Origin: Comamonas phosphati
Lineage (GTDB): Bacteria > Pseudomonadota > Gammaproteobacteria > Burkholderiales > Burkholderiaceae_C
Reading direction: 5' to 3'
Assembly (NCBI RefSeq): GCF_014637085.1
Contig: NZ_BMEU01000004.1
Location: forward strand, 62,001 to 126,000
DNA length: 64,000 nucleotides
The translations under genes were made by a program, and so were the position numbers. The notes under the pieces were generated by a model. That model was not told the origin of the DNA and made no database searches. It saw only the letters and a list, made by a program, of their open reading frames with translations. This document shows, piece after piece, positions 1 to 8,301 of the stretch; positions within the stretch are counted from its first letter, which is position 1; each line of letters opens with the position of its first letter.

Positions 1-1
1 C

Positions 2-1555
2 AATCTGGGCCAGAAGAGCAAGCAGGGCTTCTACAAAAAGGTCGGCCGCGACATCTTCCAGTTCGAGCTGGCAAGCGAAGACTATGTGCCCGCGGGCGGC
101 AAGGCCGACGAGGTCTACGGCCGCATGCTCAAGAAGCCCGCGGCCGAGCGCCTGAAGCTGCTGCGCAATGCCGAGGGCGCGCAGGGCCGCTTCCTGTGGG
201 CCATTCTGCGCAACAGCTTCCACTACGCGGCCGTGCACCTGGAATCCATTGCCGACTCCGCACGCGATGTGGATCAGGCCATGCGCTGGGGCTTCGGCAT
301 GAAGCAGGGCCCGTTCGAGCTGTGGCAGGAAGCCGGCTGGCTCGAAGTGGCCAGGATGATCCAGGAGGACATTGACGCCGGCAAGGCGCTGTGCCAGGCG
401 CCGCTGCCCCGATGGGTCTTCGAAGGCCCCGTGTTTGATGCCGGCGGCGTGCACACCGCCCAGGGCTCGTGGAGCCCCGCGCAGGGCCAGTTCGTGGCGC
501 GCCGCGTGCTGCCCGTGTACGAGCGCCAGATCTTCCCCGAGAAGCTGCTGGGCGAAGACAGCCTGCCCGACTGGAAGACGGGCGGCACGACGATTTTCGA
601 ATCCAGGGCGCTGCGCACCTGGACGCTGGACGGCCAAGTGTTGATCGCCAGCATCAAGAACAAGATGCACGCCATCAGCCCCGAGGTCATGGAGGGCCTG
701 ATGGAAGCCGTGGACACGGCCGAGAGCGACTTCCAGGGCATGGTCATCTGGTCGGGCGATGCGCCGTTCTCCGTAGGGGCCGACCTGGAAGCCACCATGC
801 CGGCCTTCGTGATCGGCGGCGCCGACGCCATCGAGAGCGTGGAGCAGGAGCTGCAGAACCTGATGCTGCGCATCCGCTACGCCCAGGTGCCCGTGGTCGC
901 GGCCATCCATGGCATGGCGCTGGGCGGCGGCTGCGAACTGGCCGTGCACAGCGCGCGCCGCGTGGTCCACATGGAAAGCTATATCGGCCTGGTGGAAGTG
1001 GGCGTGGGCCTGGTGCCCGGCGCCGGCGGCCTGACCTACATCGCGCGCCGCGCCGCCGAAAACATGGCCAGGAGCACCGGCAAGGATGTGCTGCCCTTTC
1101 TGACCGAAGGCTTCACGGCCGCAGCCATGGCCAAGGTGGGCACCAGTGCCATCGAGTCGCGCAAGCTCGGCTACCTGCTGGACAGCGACCTCATCGTGCC
1201 GCACAAGGACGAGCTGCTGTTCGTCGCCATCAACGAGGCCAAGGCCATGGCGGCCAGCGGCTGGCGTGCGCCGCACAAGCGTTTGTTCCCCGTGGCGGGC
1301 CGCAGCGGCATCGCCACCATCAAGGCCCAGCTGGTCAACATGCGGGACGGCGGCTTCATCAGCGCCTACGACTTCAAGATCGCTGCCATGATTGCCGAGG
1401 TGGTCTGCGGCGGCGATGTGGATGCGGGCTCGCTGGTCAGCGAGGAATACCTGCTGACGCTGGAACGCAAGGCCTTCTGCCACCTGATCGGCCAGCCCAA
1501 GACGCACGAGCGCATCCTGGGCATGCTCAATACCGGCAAGCCGGTGCGGAATTGA
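2..1555 (+). CDS. 3-hydroxyacyl-CoA dehydrogenase / enoyl-CoA hydratase, C-terminal part (5' end outside window)
   Basis: The reading frame is open from base 2, so the gene starts upstream; about 517 residues are visible. The first residues (GQKSKQGFYKK) are typical of the end of a 3HCDH domain. A second helical dehydrogenase segment follows at about 60-115, and an enoyl-CoA hydratase (crotonase) domain begins near residue 205. In the crotonase part the oxyanion stretch GGGCELAVH and the downstream LVEVGVGLVPGAGG each carry the expected catalytic Glu. The domain order, dehydrogenase first and hydratase last, is that of the roughly 800-residue FadB/FadN-like fusion, not of E. coli FadB. It hydrates 2-enoyl-CoA and oxidises the 3-hydroxyacyl-CoA in beta-oxidation. 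A thiolase follows 171 bases downstream, as expected for a fadBA-type pair. Confidence 0.93.
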   Translation, partial: NLGQKSKQGFYKKVGRDIFQFELASEDYVPAGGKADEVYGRMLKKPAAERLKLLRNAEGAQGRFLWAILRNSFHYAAVHLESIADSARDVDQAMRWGFGMKQGPFELWQEAGWLEVARMIQEDIDAGKALCQAPLPRWVFEGPVFDAGGVHTAQGSWSPAQGQFVARRVLPVYERQIFPEKLLGEDSLPDWKTGGTTIFESRALRTWTLDGQVLIASIKNKMHAISPEVMEGLMEAVDTAESDFQGMVIWSGDAPFSVGADLEATMPAFVIGGADAIESVEQELQNLMLRIRYAQVPVVAAIHGMALGGGCELAVHSARRVVHMESYIGLVEVGVGLVPGAGGLTYIARRAAENMARSTGKDVLPFLTEGFTAAAMAKVGTSAIESRKLGYLLDSDLIVPHKDELLFVAINEAKAMAASGWRAPHKRLFPVAGRSGIATIKAQLVNMRDGGFISAYDFKIAAMIAEVVCGGDVDAGSLVSEEYLLTLERKAFCHLIGQPKTHERILGMLNTGKPVRN

Positions 1556-1560
1556 TGCAT

Positions 1561-1655
1561 CCCCCTGAGTCGCTGCGCGCCTTCCCCCTTTTCTCGCTTC
1601 GCGGGAAGGGGGACGCCAGCAACGCTGCGGGGCGGCCCTTGCTCGCTGGCTGCCG
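1561..1655 (+). repeat. 3'-UTR repeat element A, copy 1
   Basis: It starts with CCCCCTGAG five bases after the preceding stop codon and runs in the same direction as the gene. The covarying stem is GCCAGC (1615-1620) with GCTGGC (1645-1650). Around it lie the shared GGGGCGGCCCTTGCTC core and an elongated C-run/G-run hairpin at about 1583-1612. There is no U-run, so it is not a classical terminator. Confidence 0.85.
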
Positions 1656-1726
1656 ACTTGCAGCATGCGGTATTTGGAGCCTCGCACACAGCTTGAAAAG
1701 CTAAGAGACAAGCAAGGAATTTGGTC

Positions 1727-2920
1727 ATGAAACAAGTACAAGACGCCTACATCGTTGCCGCCACGCGCACGCCGATCGGCCGCTCGGGCCGCGGCTACTT
1801 CCGGAACACGCGTCCCGACGACCTGCTGGTGGCTGCCATTCGCGGCGCCATGGCCCAGGTGCCCACGCTGGACCCCAAGGCCATCGAGGACTCCATCATC
1901 GGCTGCTCCTTCCCCGAGGGCGAGCAAGGCATGAACATGGCGCGCATCGCCATGGGCCTGGCCTTCGACCATCCCGTGGGCGGCGTGACGGTGAACCGTT
2001 TCTGCGCTTCGGGCGTGACGGCCATCCAGATGGCGGCCGACCGCATCCGCGTGGGCGAGGCCGATGTGCTGATCGCCGGCGGCGCCGAATCCATGAGCCT
2101 GGTGCCCATGGGCGGCAACAAGCCCTCGTTCAACCCCGAGGTCTTTGCGCGCGACGAGAACGTGGGCATCGCCTACGGCATGGGCCTGACGGCCGAGAAG
2201 GTGGCCCAGCAGTGGAAGGTCTCGCGCGAGGCGCAGGATGCGTTCGCGCTCGAATCGCACCTGCGCGCCATCAAGGCCCAGCAGGCCGGCGAGTTTGCCG
2301 ACGAGATCACGCCCTTCGAGATCGTGGAGCGCAGCCCCGACCTCGTCACCGGCGAAGTGCTGGAAAAGAAGCGCACCGTCCATCTGGACGAGGGCCCGCG
2401 CCCCGACACCACGCTGGAAGCTTTGGCGAAGCTGCGCCCCGTGTTCGCCGCGCGCGGCAGCGTGACGGCGGGCAACAGCTCGCAGACCAGCGACGGCGCC
2501 GGCGCGCTGATCCTGGCCAGCGAGAAGGCCGTCAAGCAGTTCGGACTGACGCCGCTGGCCCGCTTCGTGAGCTATGCCGCGCGCGGCGTGCCGCCCGAGA
2601 TCATGGGCATCGGCCCCATCGAGGCGATTCCCGCCGCGCTGCGCTACGCCGGGCTCAAGCACGAGGACATCGGCTGGTTCGAGCTCAACGAAGCCTTTGC
2701 GGCCCAGTCGCTGGCCGTGATCAACACGCTGGGCCTGGATGCGGCCAAGGTTAACCCCATGGGCGGCGCTATCGCCCTGGGCCACCCGCTGGGCGCCACG
2801 GGCGCCATCCGCGCCGCCACCGTGGTGCATGCGCTGCGCCGCCACAAGCTCAAGTACGGCATGGTCACCATGTGCGTGGGCACGGGCCAGGGCGCGGCCG
2901 GCATCTTCGAGGCGCTGTAA
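1727..2920 (+). CDS. acetyl-CoA C-acyltransferase (thiolase, FadA-type)
   Basis: This 397-residue thiolase performs the last step of beta-oxidation: CoA-dependent cleavage of 3-ketoacyl-CoA to acetyl-CoA and a shortened acyl-CoA. The nucleophilic Cys is in NRFCASGVTAIQ near residue 88. The NEAFAAQ motif, the His of GGAIALGHPLGATGA and the second Cys of MCVGTGQGAAG near the C-terminus are all present. The ATG at 1727 is chosen over an in-frame TTG six bases earlier because AAGGA at 1714-1718 sits eight bases from the ATG. It follows the FadB-type gene on the same strand, with repeat A copy 1 between them. A second, different thiolase is at 35112. Confidence 0.95.
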   Translation: MKQVQDAYIVAATRTPIGRSGRGYFRNTRPDDLLVAAIRGAMAQVPTLDPKAIEDSIIGCSFPEGEQGMNMARIAMGLAFDHPVGGVTVNRFCASGVTAIQMAADRIRVGEADVLIAGGAESMSLVPMGGNKPSFNPEVFARDENVGIAYGMGLTAEKVAQQWKVSREAQDAFALESHLRAIKAQQAGEFADEITPFEIVERSPDLVTGEVLEKKRTVHLDEGPRPDTTLEALAKLRPVFAARGSVTAGNSSQTSDGAGALILASEKAVKQFGLTPLARFVSYAARGVPPEIMGIGPIEAIPAALRYAGLKHEDIGWFELNEAFAAQSLAVINTLGLDAAKVNPMGGAIALGHPLGATGAIRAATVVHALRRHKLKYGMVTMCVGTGQGAAGIFEAL

Positions 2921-2934
2921 GCAGCGCGAGCGCC

Positions 2935-3879
2935 ATGCAGGCCCCCAAGCCCGACGTGCGCTGGACGCAGCTGCGGCTGCCTGTGGCTCCGGGCGATGCC
3001 GCTGCTGCGGGATCGCTGGCCCTGTGCCAGTGCCAGCCGGGCACTGCGGCGCTGGCGCAGATCGTGGTGGCGCCGGCCATGGGCGTGCCCCAGGGCTATT
3101 ACCAGCCCTTCGCCCAATGGCTGGCCGAGCAGGGCTTTGGCGTGACCACCTTCGACTACCGCGGCAGCGGCCTGTCGCGCCAGGGGCCGCTGCGCCAGGC
3201 CAGGGCCGACCTGCTGGACTGGGCGCAGGACTGCCAGCGCGTGGTGGCATACCTTAAGCAGCAGTTCCCAGGCCAGCCGCTGATCTGGATAGGCCATAGC
3301 GTGGGCGCGCAGCTGCCGGGGCTGTCGCCCACGCCGCTGCCTATCAACGGCCTGCTGTCGGTGGGCAGCGGCAGCGGCTACTGGCGCGACAACGCGCCTC
3401 CCACGCGGCGCGTGGCCCGCCTGTTCTGGTGGGCCGTGGCGCCGCTGGTCACGGCCGCATGCGGCTGTTTTCCGGGGCGCAATCTGGGCATCATCGGCGA
3501 CCTGCCCGCGGGCGTGCTGTGGCAGTGGCGGCGCTGGTGCCTGCACCCCGGCTACGCCATGGGCGCGGAGGGCGCCTGGGCCGCCAACGCCTATGCGGCC
3601 GCGCGCTATCCGCTGCATGCGCTGTCCTTCGAGGACGACGAGATGATGTCGCTGGCCAGCACGCAGTCGCTCGTCGGCTGGTATGGCAATGCGCCCAGCC
3701 TGCTCGAGCGTGTGGGCCCGGCGCTTTCCCCCTCGGGGCGCATAGGCCATATGGGCTTTTTCCGGGACGCCATGCGCGAGCCGCTGTGGCAGCCCCTGCT
3801 GCCGCTGCTCGAGCAATGGCGGCAAGGCCTGAGCGGCCCAGGCAAACCCTTGTTCGGCCCGCCCGAGTCGCCTGCTTGA
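2935..3879 (+). CDS. alpha/beta-fold hydrolase (COG4757-like)
   Basis: A 314-residue cytoplasmic serine hydrolase. The nucleophile elbow is WIGHSVGAQLPG near residue 121, preceded by TTFDYRGSG, the usual strand and loop before it. A late RIGHMGFF carries the probable catalytic His. It resembles the COG4757 group of predicted hydrolases whose substrates are unknown; an ester or thioester substrate is likely given its neighbours. The ATG at 2935 lies 14 bases after the thiolase stop, so the genes are probably cotranscribed. An in-frame start inside the thiolase gene is possible but would add 21 unconserved-looking residues. Confidence 0.85.
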   Translation: MQAPKPDVRWTQLRLPVAPGDAAAAGSLALCQCQPGTAALAQIVVAPAMGVPQGYYQPFAQWLAEQGFGVTTFDYRGSGLSRQGPLRQARADLLDWAQDCQRVVAYLKQQFPGQPLIWIGHSVGAQLPGLSPTPLPINGLLSVGSGSGYWRDNAPPTRRVARLFWWAVAPLVTAACGCFPGRNLGIIGDLPAGVLWQWRRWCLHPGYAMGAEGAWAANAYAAARYPLHALSFEDDEMMSLASTQSLVGWYGNAPSLLERVGPALSPSGRIGHMGFFRDAMREPLWQPLLPLLEQWRQGLSGPGKPLFGPPESPA

Positions 3880-3917
3880 CGGCTTTCGTTCCCGCACTTG
3901 CGCACACTGCGATTTCT

Positions 3918-4778
3918 ATGAGCACAAGCACCCCACCTTCCCACTCGCTCCATCCTTTCGATCAGGCCGTGGCCCTGGTGGCCATGGGGGCGCCCCACAC
4001 CTTCCAGGGCCAGGTTTCGCAGGATTACTGGAACATGGTCGGCCCCTATGGCGGCATCACGGCCGCCACCCTGGTGCAGGCCATGGCCCTGCATCCGCAA
4101 TGCCTGGGCGATCCGGTGTCCATCACGGTCAACTACGCGGCGGCCGTGGGCGCGGGGCGCTTCGAGATCGAAGCCAACCCCGTGCGCACCAACCGCTCCA
4201 CCCAGCACTGGCTGCTGACCATCAGGCAGGTTGGGCAGGCCGGCGAGGATGGCACTTCGCAGGTCGTGACCACGGCCACGGCCGTGACGGCCGTGCGGCG
4301 CCAGACCTGGAGCGGCACCGACATGGCCATGCCCCGGGTGGTGCCCGCGGTGGAAGCGCCGCGCGCGCCGCCGATCATGGGCGGCGTGCAGTGGCTGGAG
4401 CGCTACGAGATGCGCTTTGTGGACGGCACGCTGCCGCCGCGATGGGATGGCGCCGAGGCCGAGAGCCTGACGCGGCTGTGGGTGCGCGACAATCCACCGC
4501 GCTCGCTGGATTTCGCGTCGCTGGCCGCCCTGTCCGATGTGTTCTTCCCGCGTGTGTGGTTGCGCCGCGCGCACCGCACGCCAGCCGGCACGGTGTCTAT
4601 CACCGTGTACTTCCATGCCAGCCGCGAGGACCTGGCCGCGGCCGGCACCGCCCCGCTGCTGGCCCAGGCGCGCGGGCAGGAATTCCGCAACGGCTTTGGC
4701 GACCAGACGGCCCAGCTGTGGAGCGAGTCCGGCCAGATGCTGGCCAGCAGCCACCAGATCGTTTACTTCAAGGAATAA
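3918..4778 (+). CDS. acyl-CoA thioesterase family protein (TesB-like double hotdog)
   Basis: 286 residues, matching the size of a double-hotdog thioesterase. The N-terminal hotdog has the signature WNMVGPYGGITAATLVQAM at about residues 37-55. The second half (about 160-285) includes LWVRDNPPRSLDFASLAAL and a C-terminal strand ending in HQIVYFKE. It is predicted to hydrolyse acyl-CoA to free acid and CoA. The upstream hydrolase ends 38 bases before the ATG. The enoyl-CoA isomerase-like gene starts 14 bases after this stop, preceded by GAGAAGG. Family assignment is firm; chain-length preference cannot be read from the sequence. Confidence 0.85.
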   Translation: MSTSTPPSHSLHPFDQAVALVAMGAPHTFQGQVSQDYWNMVGPYGGITAATLVQAMALHPQCLGDPVSITVNYAAAVGAGRFEIEANPVRTNRSTQHWLLTIRQVGQAGEDGTSQVVTTATAVTAVRRQTWSGTDMAMPRVVPAVEAPRAPPIMGGVQWLERYEMRFVDGTLPPRWDGAEAESLTRLWVRDNPPRSLDFASLAALSDVFFPRVWLRRAHRTPAGTVSITVYFHASREDLAAAGTAPLLAQARGQEFRNGFGDQTAQLWSESGQMLASSHQIVYFKE

Positions 4779-4792
4779 GAGAAGGTATCACC

Positions 4793-5587
4793 ATGAGCGA
4801 CAACAGCCAGGACATCCTGGTGCACACCGAAGCCGGTGTCTGCACCATCACTTTCAACCGCGCCGACAAGAAGAACTCCATCACCGAGGCCATGTATGCG
4901 GCCATGGCCGATGCGCTGGCCCAGGCCGAGCAGGACGCCGCCGTGCGCTGCGTGGTGTTCCAGGGCGACATGGCCATCTTCAGCGCGGGCAACGACATCG
5001 GCGACTTCCTCCAGCAGTCGGCCGGCGGCGCCGCCCCCAAGCCGGCCGCCGACCGCCCCGTGTGGCGCTTCCTGCGCAATATCGCGGCCTTTCCCAAGCC
5101 CGTGGTCGCCGCCGTCTGCGGCCCGGCCGTGGGCATAGGCACCACGCTGCTGCTGCACTGCGACCTGGTCTATGCGGGCGACAACGCGGCCTTCTCGCTA
5201 CCCTTCGTGAACCTGGGCCTGTGCCCCGAGGCGGCTTCCAGCCTGCTGCTGCCGCAGATGTTCGGCTACCACCGCGCGGCCGAGGCCCTGCTGCTGGGCG
5301 AGCCCTTCATGGCCGAGGCGGCGCTTGAAGTCGGCCTGGTCAACCGCGTCGTGCCGCCCGGCGAATGCAATGCGCTGGCCCAGGCCCAGGCCAGGAAACT
5401 CGCGGCCAAGCCGCTGTCGGCCCTGATCGAGACCAAGCGCCTCATGAAGGCCGGCCAGGCCGCGCAGGTGGCCGCGCGCATGGACGAAGAGGGCGCCAGC
5501 TTCGGCCGCCTGATGGCCGGCCCCGCGGCCCGCGAAGCGTTCACGGCGTTCATGCAGAAGCGCAAGCCCGACTTCAGCCAATGCTGA
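4793..5587 (+). CDS. enoyl-CoA hydratase/isomerase family protein (isomerase-like active site)
   Basis: A 264-residue crotonase-fold protein. The oxyanion-hole segment FSAGNDIGDF and the second glycine segment GPAVGIGTTLLLHCD are present. The first hydratase Glu is replaced by Thr (GIGTTLLL). An acidic residue is instead found in LGLCPEAASSLLLP, the position used by delta3,delta2-enoyl-CoA isomerases of the ECI2 type. I therefore infer isomerisation of cis-3 or trans-3 enoyl-CoA, which would let the operon handle unsaturated acids, rather than hydration. GAGAAGG is a good ribosome site for the ATG at 4793. The stop overlaps the start of the next gene by seven bases. Confidence 0.88.
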   Translation: MSDNSQDILVHTEAGVCTITFNRADKKNSITEAMYAAMADALAQAEQDAAVRCVVFQGDMAIFSAGNDIGDFLQQSAGGAAPKPAADRPVWRFLRNIAAFPKPVVAAVCGPAVGIGTTLLLHCDLVYAGDNAAFSLPFVNLGLCPEAASSLLLPQMFGYHRAAEALLLGEPFMAEAALEVGLVNRVVPPGECNALAQAQARKLAAKPLSALIETKRLMKAGQAAQVAARMDEEGASFGRLMAGPAAREAFTAFMQKRKPDFSQC

Positions 5588-6060
5588 AATCCTCGGAGCC
5601 CATGCGGTTTGAGCCCGAGTTCGTCGCCGCGCTGCGTGAGGTGTTCGAGCAGCGCATCGCCTTCAACCAGGTGCTGGGCCTGCAGATCACCGAGGTGGAG
5701 CCGCAGCTGGTGCGGGGCCGCATCGCCATGCGGCCCGAACTCATCGGCCATGCGGCCTACGAGCGCATCCACGGCGGCGTGATCAGCGCGGCGCTCGATT
5801 CCATGGGCGGCTTGGCCGTGATGGCCGCCATCTGCGCCAAGCACATGGACGATGCGCCGCTGCAGCGCCTGCACCGCTTCTCGCGCCTGGGCACCATCGA
5901 CCTGCGCGTGGACTATCTGCGCCCCGGCATCGGCAAGGAATTCCTGCTGCGCGCCGAGGTGCTGCGCCTGGGCTCGCGCGTGGCTAGCACGCGCATGGAG
6001 TTCCTGGGGGTGGACGGCACGCTGCTGTCCACGGGGACTGCGGCCTATATCGTTTCCTAG
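5581..6060 (+). CDS. single-domain hotdog thioesterase (PaaI-like)
   Basis: A 159-residue hotdog-fold protein with the signature IHGGVISAALDSMGGLAV at about residues 63-80, typical of PaaI/DUF4442 thioesterases that cleave acyl- or aryl-CoA. The start ATG overlaps the end of the preceding gene (ATGCTGA), implying translational coupling. It is the last gene of the visible acyl-CoA operon, which therefore carries two thioesterases plus an alpha/beta hydrolase next to beta-oxidation enzymes. Such hydrolases usually relieve CoA trapped in dead-end thioesters; that role is inferred. Confidence 0.86.
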   Translation: MLKSSEPMRFEPEFVAALREVFEQRIAFNQVLGLQITEVEPQLVRGRIAMRPELIGHAAYERIHGGVISAALDSMGGLAVMAAICAKHMDDAPLQRLHRFSRLGTIDLRVDYLRPGIGKEFLLRAEVLRLGSRVASTRMEFLGVDGTLLSTGTAAYIVS

Positions 6061-6073
6061 GCTGATGCTCCTG

Positions 6074-6095
6074 AAAAGATATCTGTCAGTGCTTG
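6074..6095 (+). repeat. short intergenic repeat C (GATAGCTG-type), diverged copy
   Basis: AAAAGATATCTGTCAGTGCTTG resembles the better-conserved copies near 26386, 55602 and 63428 (consensus TTTGATAGCTGTCAGCGCTT). It lies in the 141-base gap between convergent genes, where no other feature is seen. Confidence 0.45.
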
Positions 6096-6201
6096 CTCTT
6101 TCTCGGTTTCAAGTGGGTTGATTCTTGAAATCAAAATATGGCAGGTGCTGGCAGCTCTTTTTATGGAAGCGACTTGGCTGCGAGGCTCACCCCATTGCCA
6201 C

Positions 6202-7563
6202 TTATTGCCAGCTTGCCCGCTTCACGCCCCAGGCCGTTCCGAGTCCGTAGGCGGCCATGCCCAGCGCCACGAGGCCGTACAACATCTCGATGCTGCCCTG
6301 GCCGCCCGCGGTCAGCCAGGTGCCGCCGCCGGCCACCAGCACCAGGCGCAGCGTGCCGGCCAGCAGGGGCGGCCAGACGCGGCCGGCGCCCAGCGAGGCG
6401 AAGTACAGCACCAGGCCCAGTCCGAAGAGGCCGAACACCGGGCCCACGATGCGCAGGTACAGATCGGCATAGGCCTGCACGGCCGCGTCATGGGCGAACA
6501 GGCCCGACCAGAGCCAGGGCCAGAGGCAGACGACCAGGCCCAGCAAGCCCAGCAGTGCCGTGACGATGGCGCTGCCCGTCCAGGCCACCTGGCGCGCGCG
6601 CTCCACCTGGCCCGAGCCCATGGCCATGCCGACCATGGGCACGGCCGCCATGCCCACGCCGAAGGCCAGCGGAATCAGCAGGAACTCCAGCCTCTGGCCT
6701 ATGCCGTAGCCGGCCAGCGCCTGCGGGCCCAGGCGCGCCACCATGCCGGTCAGCAGCAGCGCCGTCAGCGCCGTCTGCACGGGCGAGAGGCAGGCCAGGG
6801 CGCCCACGCGCAGAATGTCGCGGAACACGGGCCACTGCAGCTGGCTGCGGCGCCATGACAGCTGTAGCCGCTGCTGCCCCCAGCGCAGATAGGCCAGCAG
6901 CGCGGCCACGGCCAGCGCCATGGCCGCCAGATTGCCCAGCGCCACGCCGGGCATGCCCCAGCGCGGCAGCGGACCCAGGCCCAGGCCCAGCGAGCCGCCG
7001 ACCACGACCTGCACCAGGCTGGCGCAGAACACCACGGTCGAGGGCAGGCGCATATTGCCCGTGCCGCGCACCACCGAGGCCAGCGTGTTGCACAGCCACA
7101 CCAGCATGGCGCCGCTGAACAGCACCGCGCCGAAGCCCGCAGCGGCTTCCAGCACCGCGCCGCGACCGCCGAGCCAGCCGTAGAAGGTGGCGCCGCAGGC
7201 CACGAAGATCAGCGAATACAGCAGGCCGGCGACAGCGCCTATCACCAGCGCATGCAGCGCCAGGGCCGAGGCGCGCGCGGCATCGCCAGCGCCCAGCGCG
7301 CGGCTGATGGCCGAGGAGACGCCGCTGCCCATGGCGCCGTTGCTCATCATCTGCGTGAGCATGGCGAACGGAAACACCAGCGCCATGGCCGCCAGCGCCA
7401 CCGTGCCGAGCCGACCCACGTAATAGGTCTCGGCCACGGCGACGAGCACCGACATGCTCAGCGCCACCATATTGGGCACGGCCAGCCGCAGCAGCGTGGG
7501 GGCGATGCTGCCGCGCAGCAGCGGGTGGGCCGTGGTGGCGACGGCAGGCGCAGCGGCGCTCAC
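6202..7563 (-). CDS. MATE family efflux transporter
   Basis: A 453-residue, about 12-helix inner-membrane protein of the MATE (NorM/DinF) family, which exports drugs or cationic metabolites using a proton or sodium gradient. N-terminal features include PTLLRLAVPNMVALSMS, the usual first helix. The internal repeat GSGVSSAISRALGAGD in the first half is mirrored by the second-half GMAAVPMVGMAMGSGQ, the characteristic two-fold MATE pattern. The GTG start at 7563 is chosen because it overlaps the stop of the marR-type gene by four bases (GTGA), giving translational coupling, and because upstream sequence in this frame is the shadow of that gene. It is probably controlled by the MarR protein. Confidence 0.92.
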   Translation of the reverse strand: MSAAAPAVATTAHPLLRGSIAPTLLRLAVPNMVALSMSVLVAVAETYYVGRLGTVALAAMALVFPFAMLTQMMSNGAMGSGVSSAISRALGAGDAARASALALHALVIGAVAGLLYSLIFVACGATFYGWLGGRGAVLEAAAGFGAVLFSGAMLVWLCNTLASVVRGTGNMRLPSTVVFCASLVQVVVGGSLGLGLGPLPRWGMPGVALGNLAAMALAVAALLAYLRWGQQRLQLSWRRSQLQWPVFRDILRVGALACLSPVQTALTALLLTGMVARLGPQALAGYGIGQRLEFLLIPLAFGVGMAAVPMVGMAMGSGQVERARQVAWTGSAIVTALLGLLGLVVCLWPWLWSGLFAHDAAVQAYADLYLRIVGPVFGLFGLGLVLYFASLGAGRVWPPLLAGTLRLVLVAGGGTWLTAGGQGSIEMLYGLVALGMAAYGLGTAWGVKRASWQ

Positions 7564-8069
7564 CGGCCATTCTCCGCATCGGGCGTTGCGGGCGACTCGC
7601 CCGGCGACAGCCGCGGCAGCATGCCGAGTACCAGTTGCTCCAGCGCGCCGATTTCCTCGCTGCCGCAAAGTTCGCGCACCCGCTGCTGGGCCTGCTGCCA
7701 CAAGGCAGCCGCTTCGCGCAGCTTGGCGCGGCCGGCTTCCGTGATGAGCACGTAGCGGCTGCGCGCATCCGTGCCCGCAGCCAGCTCTATGCAGCCCGCC
7801 TGCTGCAGCGTGCGCAGATTGCGCGTCAGCGTGGTGCGGTCGGTATGCAGCAGCTCGGCCAGCGCGGAAACCGTCAGGTTCATGGCGGGCGCCCGGCGCA
7901 CCTGCAGGAGCAGGCTGAACTGCGTGCCGCGCAAGCCGCTGGGTGCCAGCGTGTCGTCGTAGAGCTGGGAGATCCTGCGCGAGAGGCTGCGCACCATGAA
8001 GCAGGTGCACACCGGGAGCGGCGCGGATGGCGCGCGGCCTGCCTGCGTGGGGTGGGACGTCTGGGGCAT
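7560..8069 (-). CDS. MarR family transcriptional regulator
   Basis: A 169-residue winged-helix repressor. The HTH spans about 55-95 (LTVSALAELLHTDRTTLTRNL), followed by the wing with LAAGTDARSRYVLITEAG. The N-terminal CTCFMVRSLSRRISQLYD is the usual dimerisation helix start of this subgroup. It is the first gene of a two-gene operon with the MATE pump, so it probably represses its own operon and releases DNA on binding a phenolic or drug-like ligand. The ATG at 8069 gives the normal family length; no strong ribosome site is visible, and an in-frame ATG lies 15 codons upstream. Confidence 0.92.
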   Translation of the reverse strand: MPQTSHPTQAGRAPSAPLPVCTCFMVRSLSRRISQLYDDTLAPSGLRGTQFSLLLQVRRAPAMNLTVSALAELLHTDRTTLTRNLRTLQQAGCIELAAGTDARSRYVLITEAGRAKLREAAALWQQAQQRVRELCGSEEIGALEQLVLGMLPRLSPGESPATPDAENGR

Positions 8070-8105
8070 GGGCTGGAAACGGGACGCGGGTGGAAGATGA
8101 TTTGA

Positions 8106-8117
8106 GTGTATATGCAC
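8106..8117. promoter_or_regulatory. candidate MarR operator
   Basis: GTGTATATGCAC is an imperfect palindrome (10 of 12 positions symmetric), 37 bases upstream of the marR-type start codon, within the divergent gap to the bactofilin gene. Its size, AT core and position match autoregulatory MarR operators. There is no experimental support. Confidence 0.4.
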
Positions 8118-8301
8118 ATATTTGCCGCCCCTGTCCGGTGGGCGACGGAAAGCCTGTCCGCTGTCTTTGGCTGTGTGATCAAGCAAGGCTTGCAAGTACA
8201 TGCAACAAGAGAGCGGTTTGGTTACCAATCTTGCGAGATGGCGGCATTTGTTGCTGCTTGCGCTGTTTACGATGGGCGCTTTCGACAAGGAGATACCTGC
8301 A

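Noticed and set aside
1561-1655. Element A copies as ordinary intrinsic terminators
   Set aside because: The hairpins are strong but no copy is followed by a T-run, while true terminators in this window have clear T-runs.
8200-8301. A longer bactofilin start at 8200
   Set aside because: The added residues look non-coding, and AAGGAGAT is correctly placed for the ATG at 8302.
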